Shown piece after piece: positions 26,901 through 39,300 of a stretch of 64,000 nt of DNA. How positions within the stretch are numbered: position 1 is the stretch's first letter; each line of letters starts with the position of its first letter. The stretch spans positions 64,704,841 through 64,768,840 of the forward strand of contig NC_088132.1 of assembly GCF_036370855.1 (NCBI RefSeq). The letters are read 5' to 3'. A model generated the notes under the pieces. It searched no databases and had not been told where the DNA came from. It worked only from the letters and a program-made list of their open reading frames with translations. Source of the DNA: Dromaius novaehollandiae. Taxonomy: Eukaryota; Chordata; Aves; Casuariiformes; Dromaiidae. Both the position numbers and the translations under genes were made by a program.

Positions 26901-27268
26901 CCTGAGCCATAGTGTCCTGCTCTGTTCTAACTGATAACATCACACAACAGCAAGCTGGTAAAATTTGTTTCCACGTCTGACACAGAAGTCTTCAGTTGAT
27001 GCATTTCTTATATTTGTAGCTAAAGAGGCTTTGAACTACATTGGTACAAAAAAAATCCAATGTCTATTTGAGCAAACCAATGAGTAAAACAGAAAGAATA
27101 TGCAACCTCTTTTTTTAGAGAGAGTAAGAAGGTACTAACTCTTTCTTTAAAGAAGAAAAATCACTGGGTACCTGAAAAATTGTCAAAGGGCAAATGCAAA
27201 TACAAATTTTAATTCAACAATGACCTTAAGAGTAGTAGCTTGAATGAAAATTTCTTTTTCTATTACAG

Positions 27269-27349
27269 GAATTCTGTGCAGCATGTTTTCTGGGTGGAAC
27301 TTGGTGGCCCATGGCTTATATCTGTTCTTGAATGTTTGTTTTCTTGAAG
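27269..27349 (+). CDS. IL6ST: IL6ST exon 2: start codon and signal peptide
   Basis: The exon starts after tctattacag and ends at GAAG/GTAAGA. Its first 14 bases are 5' UTR; the ATG is at 27283-27285 with A at -3. It codes for 22 residues beginning MFSGWNLVAHG and continuing with a hydrophobic run rich in Leu and Phe, a secretory signal peptide of the same length and style as human gp130. It ends in phase 1. No stop codon separates this frame from the ATG at 19728 when joined to exon 1. Confidence 0.93.
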
Positions 27350-30300
27350 GTAAGACTTCTGTCTCAAACATAAGACTTGTAGAATGGTAAGAAAATGAAA
27401 CATTAAATTATAATACTGTTTCCATTCATAAGTGGTCTGTGTACAGAGATAGTGAAGCTGACTTCCTTCAGTGGAAGGCTGCGTTCATTCCACTGGCACC
27501 ATAGCATTAGTCATTCTAACAGACCAAAGTGGTGAACTCGGTCCTATAGAGTCAAAAAACTTGAATATCATGTGATTTAACTTCACATGTGCCAAACAGT
27601 AGCTAGATGAAAGCCTGTCTTGGTCAAACTAAACAGCAATAAACTATTCATAAGCTTGTGTTGTAGGCTCTATAATCAAGATTTGGGCCACTTCTGTTCT
27701 GTAGCACATGATCATCTTAAAGGTGCTTAGTATGGCTATTGATTCAAGTCAGTATCTCAGTCAGCTGACTGTTCATCTTTAAAACTGGACGCTGACTTTT
27801 TTATATATGTGGTTGCATAGCAATAGTCAGTTTGTGTGGAAGCTTCTTTATAAAGAAAATAGTGTTATCAAATGTGTAGAGTTCACTTTAATTCCCAAAT
27901 ACTTTTAAAGTATACATACTGAAGCTTTCAAAATGGATGACTCAAATATTTAATTGTTAGTATGTGACTTTTCTAAAAACTAGTCAACATAAAAGATGCA
28001 TGTTTATTTCAAATTTTTTTGTTCAAAAGGTATTTTCTGCTGAGGAAAAGTTAAATATAAGGGTAACCTCAAATATGTTGCCTTCATCCTTTGGAACATA
28101 CCAAACATTCAATCTTTGATTCTTCTTCTCACCCTATTTAAAGGCCCTTGTAATTTAATTCACCTTTTTCTTGCTTGGTAAAATGTTCTTGCAAGGCCTA
28201 GGGAAAACCACACTGGTTTTGCCCTTTATATCTGTCTGTACTTGGTGATTAATGCATTTCAGTTTTACAACTGTCAAGTAAATAATTCATTTCCTGCCTA
28301 GACACATGGTGTAAGACTTTTCATGTTAAATAATATTGTACCAGAGTAATGGTTATGGAATTCTTTATATTCCAAAAAAACCCGACCAAAACTGATGCTG
28401 CTGTTCTTTAGTTTCAGGTGGACTTGTGCAGTCATGTGGCCACATCATCCCAGAGTCTCCTGTCTTGGCCCTTGGTTCCAATTTCACAGCATTATGCATT
28501 CTGAATGAGAGTTGTCTTGACTTTGGCAATATATATGCTAATCAAATTATCTGGAAAATTAAAAATAGACTGGTACCTAAAGAACAATACCATGAAATAA
28601 ACAGAACTGTTTCCAGTGTCACATTCAATGACACTTCTTTACTTGCTACTCCTCTGACATGCAACATTCTAGCAGATGGACAGATTGAGCAGAATATTTA
28701 TGGAATTACAGTTACATTAGGCTGTAAGTACCTTTTTCCTTGCCTTTTATTTTTGTCTGAAGCATTAACTTCTAGGAAAAATCACTTCTGATGAAGAATG
28801 TAAATAATAAAAAGTATACATGTTGTGAGACATTTATTTCTACTCACTGAATCTCTCCTGAATACACGCCTGAAACACTATCAAGCTACATGCAATCAAA
28901 GCTGGTAGAATAAAATTTTCTAAAACAGAAAATACTGTGACGTATTTCATGTATGGAAAAAGATTGTAGCAAGAAGACTAAATTTTGGAGGGAAAATGCA
29001 AGCTTAAGCAAAAGAAATCCAAGTCAAGAAACCAAATCTTCCTTAGTTCTTGCTGGTATTCAAAGAAATAAGGTAAGATATGCATCCTTCTTCCACAACA
29101 ACCTTATAAACTTAATGTTTCCATCAAAGGGCTGAGAAGGATATCAAGTCCATCTGTAATACTGATTCATAAGTGAGTGTCCTTAAAAATAGAGTACACT
29201 ATTTGAATTGCTCTACCCTTATACTTAAGAAAATACTTTTAACTAATTTTAAACTTTTCCTGTTCAAGCACTGAATCATTTGCATAGTTCTCAGCAATTA
29301 CTCTTTGAGACAAGATTGAGATATTGAGAAAGTAATGCGAATGAATTGGTAACAGTGTATAAAATGACAGGTCAAAGTATGTTCATGAGTGTCCTTTGTG
29401 GGATATGAACTACTAATGAATTATAGCCTCCCAATGCTAGCAAAAGGTATTACAGCTATCGCATGTTCTGCATACAATAGGCTGCCTTGAATTCACTATT
29501 TTAAAGTGAGAGTTCTACCATGAAATAGAAAAATGAATTTTTCCATTCAAAGTTCTGATGAGTAAATTTCTGAGCAGAAAAGAAGGGACAGACAAAATAT
29601 ATGGAAAGTTGAGGATGGGGTAGAATATCTTAAACTGAATGGCAGTACTGCTAGCATTCTACAGGTAATTCATATATGCATCTTGTGAGGTGCACTTGTA
29701 TTTAAAGCTACTCTATTTTCATTCTGTCAACTGAGGAGAATTGCTCTAAACAATGACAGTAGGTTTGAAAAGAATATGGTTATTCAAGATCAAAACTAAA
29801 AGTCTTTATGTAAGTCAGAAGTTCTGTTCAAAGTAAAACTGAAGTGATAGGATTCAAGTGTATTACAGTGGTAAATATTCTCAAAGCTAGAAACAAACTC
29901 AATATTGTCATTGTATGTTACAATTTGAATTTAAGAAGTGAGAGAAGTAATTCAGCTGCTCTCTGGAGGACATCTTACACAATACTAAAGTGCATTGCTG
30001 AGGATCACTTATCTTTTAATGTAATTGGGGGGGGGGGCAGATTAAAGTGTCTGTTCTCCATAGTTTGGGGGAGAGGGGGTGGAGAATAGACCTGTCAAAT
30101 TTGCCTTGGAGCTCAGTTTATTAGTAGAGCCAGTATATGCAAATGTTCATTACCCATTAACTTTTTTCTCTGCAACTAAAATGGATTTAGTACTATAGAT
30201 TAGAAAGGGTTGATATCTTTTTCTGCCCCAAAGAATGGGAAATATTTCATGCTGTTCCTCATTATCAGCTGCTTGTTCCCTATATTGCCTACTGTTTCTC

Positions 30301-33300
30301 AGAACACCTGATTAACTCCTTGACTTCCATCACTAGATGGTCTCTAGTGCTTTTTACCCCTCCTTTAAAAAAAGTCCTTTAAAATATACATGTGTATATA
30401 TATTTAATATCTATTTACATATACATAGATATAGATACAGAGATATAAATATTTCTGATGTTCACTGAAATTGCTCTAATGGGTTACTTAGTGTGATTCT
30501 TAGTGTTAAAATGTGTTTATGGACTGTCTTTACTAACCTTTTCCATACAGTGCCGCCAGAGAAGCCAAAGAACTTAAGTTGCATTGTGCATCAGGTGTCA
30601 AAACTTACATATCCTATGACTTGTACCTGGAACCCTGGAAGGCATACATTCCTGGACACTCAGTTTAGGTTGAAATACAGGTGGTAAGTAGCTCTAAAAA
30701 GTACATCTACATCATTTTGAAGAATGTCTTGTAGGCTAAACTAAACTTCTCTGAAATTTCTTGATGCTTAGAAAAATCCAGTTTTCAGAAACATTGCTGC
30801 CTCTTTGAGGGCAGGGGAGTGTTAAATAAGTTCACATTTTAAGTAATTGAAAGTCAGACTTCAAACTTTGTTACTGCATTTGTTTTAGTAACACTGTCTC
30901 ATTTTTCTGTTTCTCAAATGCACCATTAGCATGGCTTGAGTACTATAGACATTAGTCATTAGGTGGCTGGACCCAAATTACCTATTTTTACCTGTTTGTG
31001 GTGACTGTTCTATCCCATGCTAAAAAAGTAAAGAAACCAAAATATAGCGACTGAATCCTGCAGAGATGTTGTCTACTTTGTACTCCTTAAGAGCTCAGAA
31101 TGGTGTTTGAGGAGCATGTTCTTGTACTGCTTAAATTTAATCCTGACACAGAAGCTTCAGCCAAGAGTGGAGTCTTTCCTGTGCGAAGGCAAATATTTCT
31201 TTCAAACTTTTCAAATGGCCTCTTGTAGTTTAAGATGGAGTGGACAGAATTGTTGTTGCCCTCTGGAGAGAGAGAGGGAAGTGGAAAGCTGTAGGTAGTC
31301 ATTCCCCTCTTTCAAGTATTTTGATAATATAGGAGTGTAGTAGAAACCATGAATAGATAGGAAACTTACTTAGCATTAGTTTTCTTTAAATGCCCTTAAA
31401 ACTATCTCTGTGCTGTTAGTGCAGTAGAAGATGAACAAAAATAATGATGTGTAGTAGATGTAACACTCTACCTAGAAGAGGGTATGCTGTTAACAAAAAA
31501 TAGGCTACCTCTTTGAATGCATGACTATGCTTTGATGTTACAGTTATTAGCTATATTGCTTATGATTAAATGTACCAATTCTTGAACTTTAAGCTAGTGG
31601 GTTTTTTATAATACTTCATAATTACAGTAGCTTAGCCTTTTTAAGGTATGAGACTTGGAATCAAGAGATTGCATTCTAGTTTCTATTCTAATGCAGCCTT
31701 GTGTTTATGACTGAGGAAGCTGCTCTAATCTCTTCAACTCTTTCCCCCTTACAACGAAGATAATGGTAAAGAAGGGAACATGAGCTAAACTGATTACTGT
31801 TCATGGAGTACTCTGATCTCCTTGAAGACATTCTCTGAAGAAACCAAACTTGCTGCTTGATACCTTGTTTTTACTTCGTTCAGGCCACGGGAAGATTTTC
31901 CTGACTGCATACCAAAAGATGTGAATAATTCTTGTACCATTACTGATGTTCAGTTCTTTGTTAACCTGGAGGTCTGGGTAGAAGCTGCAAATGCTCTTGG
32001 CAAGGCTGAATCAGATCGTCTTGTTTTTGATCCCATTGAGATAGGTAACTATATACCTCTTAAAGCTTGAGTAGCACATAAGACTGCTGCCTCTGTGCAT
32101 ATTGCTGGATCAGTATATTAATGCTTCTTCAGTGTAAAATTCCTAATGTTAGCAAAATATTATTGTCTAAACTTGAACTATGCTGGACAAAGTTAGGGGA
32201 AGGTGACAGATTTACTTGCCATTCATATAGGAAGTCCTTGTTAAGTAGTCTGATTTAGAAAGTAGTGTAAAGTAGCAGCCACTTCTGCTTGTGAAAAGTC
32301 TTAATGATAGCAGAGTTTTGTCAGCATAGTGTACCCAGTTATAGAGGCATAATAAAACAATGCAGCTCTAGAGTTGACTTAATTTTTTTCTCTTCTAGTG
32401 AAACCACTGTCTCCGCATAACTTATCTGTCAACTCAGGAATATTGCCTACTGTTCTGAAACTGTCCTGGGAGAACCGGATTTCAGCAGCTGTGATGAAAC
32501 TGAAATTCAATATTCGCTATAGGATCATTGGTGAAACAAATTGGATGCAGGTAACACTTATAAGTATTGTCTTGTCACTCTTATGGTGCAACCCAGAATC
32601 CATTTGCTGAACTGCAGCAGAAGTTCACTTACTGCTGTAATTTAGAGTGTTCAGCTCCCCAAGAGTCTATCTGGCCTACTCATGAAGGCAGGGGTGTAGG
32701 TGAGCTTTTCAGTGGTGATTTTAACCAGAATATGATGCCCCTTTTGCCTTTTTTGGTGGACTTGTCAGCTTTCCTCCCTGTCATGCTGAAGTATGTTCTG
32801 CATTTTTATTCTGTACATGCAATAGCTAGAACATCAACTCTGGACTTCCTTTGCACATGCAGAACTACTGATCTAAAATCCACTTAAAGCTTGAGCAAAC
32901 ATTGTACAATCCTGGGATGTGCTTTTTGAACTTGCAGCACATATGCAGGACAATCATTCTGTATATGTGCTTTGATGCAATAAAGACACTGGAAAAGAAT
33001 GAGTATTCCTTAACTGTAGTGCACTGTAATATATAAACATCATATCAAGAGTTGTCTTCATTCTTGTTTTTTCTGTGTCACTGTCCTTGGGCATGTCCTC
33101 AGTAGCTTCTCATTTTTTGCCTTTCCCTCAGAGCATGAGCATTACAGAAACACTTGTCAGTTCATCGAGATCAGCCCCTACTTGGTTTCAACATACAAGC
33201 CCAAAAGCATTCTGAATTTCAGATCTTGTTGGAGTGAAGGCTGCTTCTGGCTTTCCAACAGGTGGTGTTTGAAGCAGGTAGCATGAAGCTGCTGCTTATG

Positions 33301-36300
33301 ACTACTGCAGTGTATTCCTTTAGAGGAACTTTCTGAGCTTCAAACAGATTAATGCAGCAGACTCTTATGTTGATGTCTTATAAAGCACTATCCACTACAC
33401 TTTATTCTGCAGCTCCAGGATCTGTCCATGTATTGCATTGTTGAGTCCTTTTAGCCTGTCTTCCCCTAACACAAGCAGTAACTCTTAAAGAACTGAACTT
33501 GTTTGGCTGGGATGATAAAATTTGAGTAGTATCTTCAGCTAGAATACCAGCCTATTAATCAATGCTCATGGTTCTTTGCCTTCAGAATTAGCCTCTTGAA
33601 CTTTCAGCATATGTGCTTAACTTGTGGTCATTTCTGTTGCAGGTGAAGGGTTTCTTTGGTGAATGATTGCAATGTGAAGTTGCGTGTGATTGAGTCAGAG
33701 TGTGTGTGTGTCTATTTACAGAAGCTTACCTATTTCCATACATATACAGTAGGAATCTTTTTCTATGTCACTGGAAGCAATGATCCAGAGTTATCTAGAT
33801 TGATAGGCTTCTAGCATAGCTGGTTTGCAACTGATAGTCTAGCAGATACCCAACAGAGCCCTGAAACATGAGGCAGGATATTATAGATCAATAAGTAGAA
33901 GAATTCTATGGGAAGGAAGAAATTTTGTACAATTTGTCTGCCTCTGTTTTAGCATAAACTGATTGAAAATGAAAGCAGATTATAAAAGACTGTTCTGAGA
34001 TAGCTGTTTACATATTCTAGGTTTGGTTTGGTTTACACCTGAGTAAATAAACACACTGCTGTGTTTGGTTCCTTCCCAAAATAGTGGTTGAATTAAGGCT
34101 TTTGGAAATAGGATGAAGAAATGCAATGTTGTACAGAGTCTGTAGTATATAAAGGTGTCAATAGTGAAGCTATTATAAAATAAAGCTGTTTTTGTTGAGA
34201 AGCTCTCTTACATGGGAGCTGTAGTAGTGTAGAACTGAGCTTTTACAATTCTTGGTCAGTGCCTCTAAAAATCTTCCTTCCCTTACAGGTCCCTCCTGAA
34301 GATACAGCCTCACCAAGAACTTCATTCAGTGTTCAAGGTCTCAGGCCCTACACAGAGTATGTATTTTCAATTCGTTGTATGAAGGAAGATGGAGTGGGCT
34401 ACTGGAGTAACTGGAGTGAAGAAAAGAATGGGGTGACAACTGAAGATAGTAAGTAAGGCATGACAGTAGGTCAGTGACTCTCAGTGTGCAAGTGCTCAGC
34501 AGTTTGTCAAAAGCCAGCTGAAATTCTGTATCCTTATTTGAGCTGTTTATACTTGCAACAAGGCCTCTCCTGAGTTGCTTTTAATACTGATTAACTTGAC
34601 AGGCATTTCAAAGAGCATGAGAATAACTTTGCTAACAAGAACTCATGTTTTCAAAGGAGAAAGGTTTTGTGTGTATGTACCCCCTTTCAAGGGCTGCTGG
34701 AGTATTGCTTTTCTTATTCTGAGCTTATCCTCTGTTGTAACAGAATTTACTCTGCTTGTATGAAAATCTTGGTAGACAAACACTTATTTTGTAACTTAAG
34801 GTTCAGGAGGGTGCCAGAAAGTCACAGGGGAGCAGATATCAGTAAATATGGACTACAAGATTCTAGTCATATGGTATACGTAGACTTCTTGCCAAATTAA
34901 ATAAAATAAAGAAATAAAACACTATGCATATGGGATGTGTAGCTGCTTGTTCACCAAAGAATCCAAATAACATTTCTGTTTTGCTCTTAACATCTTTCCT
35001 AAGAAATTCTGCATCTGCAATACTTTGTCACAGCATCACTTACACCCGTGTTTTACACTCTTGCATCCACTTGTTCACATTATTCTATCCACAATAATCA
35101 AGGGTATTATTCTTCATTATGGGAGGATAAGAAAGAAAGGATGCAATATAATGACCCGCTCATTTTAAGCAAGATTAAATCTGTATGTGGAAAATGGTTT
35201 TATTTGAGTATATTTAATCACAAAGAAATTACTGTTGCCTTACACTTTTCCTCCTTGGTGACTCAGTCATTGTTGTCTCGTAGTTCTAGGCTTCCAGCAT
35301 CCTTTAACTTGATGCAATAGAGATGAACACTGAATTGTTGCTATCATGCTTTATTGAGGAAGACTTTTACCAGTTGTAACTATTTTTGGGTCAGTGTTTG
35401 GATCATGCTTAGTCTTGTACAAAAGCACTTTGCAAGAAGCATATGCACAACATCAAAGTGTTAAAGCAGTTATCTTTTGGGTAAGTTAATCAAAAAATAG
35501 CTAGGATTAAGCAAACCACTAGGCTAAGCCTTAATAAGCTTACTGACCTGGAAAAAAAGTACTGAAGGGCCTTTGTCAGTCAAAGATCAGCTTTCCCTGC
35601 TTCCTGGAATAGATACTCAACATTGGTAAATCATCCACCAAATCATCCACCATTGTCATCATCCACCAAATCCATGCACACTACAACCAGCTCATTGAAC
35701 CAGCTTGACCGGCCATCCACCTCCTTGTGACATTTTAGTCAGTTGTAATGATACTGTCCACTACCATTCACCTGTATGTTCTTCAGTGTACAGTTTCAGA
35801 TTCCTTCAGAGCAGTGGCCCTGGGACTGTTACTGCACTTGATGTCTGCTGATAAGATCTTTATCTATCCTTTGCATTCCACAGCAAATTTTTTAACCTCA
35901 TTCAGCGCTTGCGGTTGCTCATCAACATATGCATTGCTTTTACACCAGTAAAAATATGCATTGTGGCATTAAAATAACTACAACCAAATGTGCTATGACA
36001 TTTAACATACTTTAAAGCTCATGGAGTCATTCCAATAGTATCTCCTACCAGTGATGCCTTACTGTCTCTGCACTTCAAGCAAATTCTACAGGATCTCTGC
36101 AACTGAGTTTTGCCAAGGTCATTAGAATAGCATGTTAAGTATTTTCTGTTAGGTGATTTGGGGAGCTGGTTGTTTTGTTTTGCAACCTATTGTAACTTAG
36201 CAATTGTTGCAGCAACTATAAAGTCATACAAAGGAAAATTACACAACAATTGAGTAGTAATTATTGGAACACTGACATTAATCTCATCCATGTATGTTAC

Positions 36301-39300
36301 AGTATGAAAACAACCACTTTCAAATAATACTAGATTCTTAATTTTTCTAATAACATGAACAAAGCTACATGCAGTGTATATACATCTATATATTTTGCCC
36401 TTTAATTGTGACAAACTGGATTTTTTTTTTTTAACAAAAGTTGCATGTTGCACTGTGTATGTCTGTGGAATCCAAACTGTAATCTCCACGTAGAAGCCCT
36501 GGGCTTCAGTGTCTAACTCAGTCTTTCTGTGGTCTGCTTTCCTCTTGTTCATCTGAATAACCCATTTCTTAGATTGAACTGAAAATAATTTAACATCATT
36601 AACAGATACTTACGATTGGTATCTTTCTCAATCTGAGCTTCACCAGTGTCAAGACAACCCGTGGTGGTGTATTTGATTTTCACTAAAGGTAGAATGAAGT
36701 AATTTAGTGTTCAGTAAGCTGTTGGGGAATAACTGTGTTACTAGTTCTTGTGAAATACAGCAAATGTAAGTATTATCTGTTTTCTGCTGGATAAAAATGA
36801 CTCTTGCCTTTTTCTCCTGCTGTGCTTGCTAATTAGTTGGCATTGTTGCTATTGTAATAAACCTGCAATGACATGACTTCCCTTTCTGAGTTTGCTCAGG
36901 GACAATTTCAGAGGCATGGTACCCTCCTGCATGTGATTAGATACACATGCCAATTTATAGGATTGTAGAGTGTCTCAGGTTGGAAGGGACCTCAGGAAGT
37001 CTCTAGTCCTCCAACCTCCTGCTCAAAGGAAGGTCAGCTTGGAGGTCACACTAAGTTGCTTGGGGCTCTTTCTCAAACCTCCAAGGATTAAGACTGCACA
37101 GCCTCTCTGCACAGTGTGTTCTACTGTTGGGCTGTCCTTATCATGAGGACACAGGCATTATCAGGAGCCCTCCTTTTCTTTCATTGTATTTAAGATCCTT
37201 AGCCCTAGACCACATATTCCTAAGACAGAACTAACATTTTTCTTTCAGTTTGAACATTGCACTGATGACTGCATACTGTGTAACTTCTACTGCCTTGCTC
37301 TCCATAAAAATATAAATACAGCTAAGATTAAGACTGGAAACGCTAACTGTATCCACCATGAATTATTTTTTCTAAAGATCTGACAGTAGCTAAGACTTGT
37401 TCTTGATCTTTTTTTTTGTCTCCTTCCAACTGTAGGACCCTGACAAGCAACTTTAGGTGGCAAACCTGTGCCAAAATTTTACAGTTTGTTTTCATAGCAC
37501 AGCTGCCTATTGCAAAGAGCACATTGAGAAATGTACCTACATAACAAATGATTAATAATAAAAACGCAATAAAACAACTCCCAGAGAAAACACAGACAAT
37601 CTAGCAAGATTATCAGTGTAACTGCATTTTAAGATCGATCTTTCTTTCTGTCATGGCTAAGGCCTTCTCAAAGGATTGGCAACTCTCTCTTGCTCTGTGC
37701 AGTGTAACAGATTAATTCATTTTATCTTGAAATTAAATTTGTAGTGGAAATCTTTTAACAGTACTCACACCAAGAAGTATTGTAGTATTGTACAAAGTAC
37801 TGTGGTTCTGCTGCCCTTTCTGGATAAGATATGTGGAAAATTAGGGACTTATGACAGTAGAAACCTGTCAGCTGATTAACTCTTTTGCGCTTCCTTTTTT
37901 TAGCTGGTCTGATCTTGAGACCCTCTGATCTTGAGGGGTGTGCAGGGGGGAGCAGCATACAGAAGTGCCTCTGGACACAGGCTGCCCAGGATAGATTGGT
38001 CATGCCTTATTTTGCACTGTCTTGTGCAGTCCATTACTGCAAATGCTCAACGTGGTGATGCTCAGTAACTTTGGCGTTGGTGCGCTTAGAATTGTACTGG
38101 TGTTTTGCTCATCCCTTCAAGAAACCTTTCCATGAGGGTTTTCCTCGTAATGTACTAAATATATTTGCATTTGTATCATGAGGCTTTCAAGGGAATAAGG
38201 AAACAATTTGTATAAGCTTTTGAAAAATGGAGGTAAGAAGCTAGTTGTAGTAAAATGATGAATTGAAGCAAATTGAGGAAAAATATTTCTATTCTTAAGC
38301 GTTGTTTCTTTCATCAGAGCCATCTAAAGGGCCACCTATATGGAGAATCATTGATGCTTCTCACTCACCAGCTTTCTGGACTGTGCATCTGATGTGGAAG
38401 GTAAAGCAAAGTGATAAACTGCAGGATTTGAGCATTGTTTTACACATGATTTGAAGTGAAAAAACTTTACCCCAACAAACTTGAGTAGATAGCTGGGATG
38501 GTACAGATTTTACTGACACTAGAAGTAACTTTGATTTTTCATAGCTACCTACTATAAGAGGTATACTAAACAGATAGATACAAATGCCATCAGTTAACTG
38601 GCACACATCTGCAAACCAAAGTATACAGAATCTACTTTAGCATGATCTGTTCTGATTCCTCATCTACTGTCTTTAAGTAGCTTGTGGAATTAGAAGCTTT
38701 CACTTGAACAAAATAAACTTTCATGTTAAACTTTCTGCTGTATCCTGCAGCTTTTTTAACACTGATTGGACAGTGATCCTCTAGCTTCAAAACTGAATAA
38801 GCGTAAAGATGTTCCAGAGACCAGATTTATTAAATACAGCATAGTACTTTTGCATGCAGTAGTTCTTTGCAGCTAGCTGACAAATTAGTTCAAAGTTGAG
38901 AAACTGAATGCAATTATGGTCAGTCTCCATCTCCTGCTTTCTTCTGGTCTGTGAACTTTGTGTCAAATTTGACCTAGCTGTCTTCCCCCCCACCCTGCCC
39001 TTGGTGCCTTGGGTGAAGTTATACATACATTGATACTACATCATGTTCTGCTCTAACTTGTATATCCCACATGCCACTTCTGAAATTATTAATTAGCTCA
39101 GCATCTGGTGTCAAGCGATTAGTTTAGCAAACTGGTGCTATTGTTAAACTATTAAGTTTACCTTTTTCAACAATTTTCTCTAAATTATCTGAAAACTAAT
39201 ACTGTTACAAATAATAGAGAAACAATTTTTTTTCTACATGTAGTAAAAGAAAACTACTCATGCTGTTTCATATTCAGATGCAACCTAGATTATAACCTGA

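Larger units (their letters stand above)
19810..27268 (+). other. IL6ST: IL6ST intron 1
   Basis: The donor is CAG/GTAAGG at 19810. The acceptor is a pyrimidine-rich tttctttttctattacag ending at 27268. The first 600 bases belong to the CpG island; the rest is AT-rich. It holds one good MIR-like SINE fragment (20,858-20,952). Frames such as 25,868-26,146 look like no known protein and lack splice support. First introns often carry regulatory elements, but none is recognisable here. Confidence 0.85.
30684..34288 (+). other. IL6ST: IL6ST introns 4, 5 and 6
   Basis: These run 30684-31883, 32045-32398 and 32551-34288, around exons 5 and 6. Intron 6 holds three AATAAA hexamers (32979, 34046, 34179) and a short GT run near 33,702. 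None has obvious coding support. Frames such as 31,107-31,298 are random. Confidence 0.85.
34449..38317 (+). other. IL6ST: IL6ST intron 7
   Basis: This is the second-longest intron (3.9 kb). It holds three clustered AATAAA hexamers (34900, 34905, 34913) about 450 bases after exon 7, a short atcatccacc repeat (35,625-35,675) and a CR1 fragment (about 36,955-37,180). Frames on either strand match nothing known. Confidence 0.85.

Noticed and set aside
28426-28791. Single-exon reading of the D1 region as a free gene starting at 28426
   Set aside because: The apparent start is a GTG inside exon 3, and the end runs into intron 3. It is simply the gp130 Ig-like exon.
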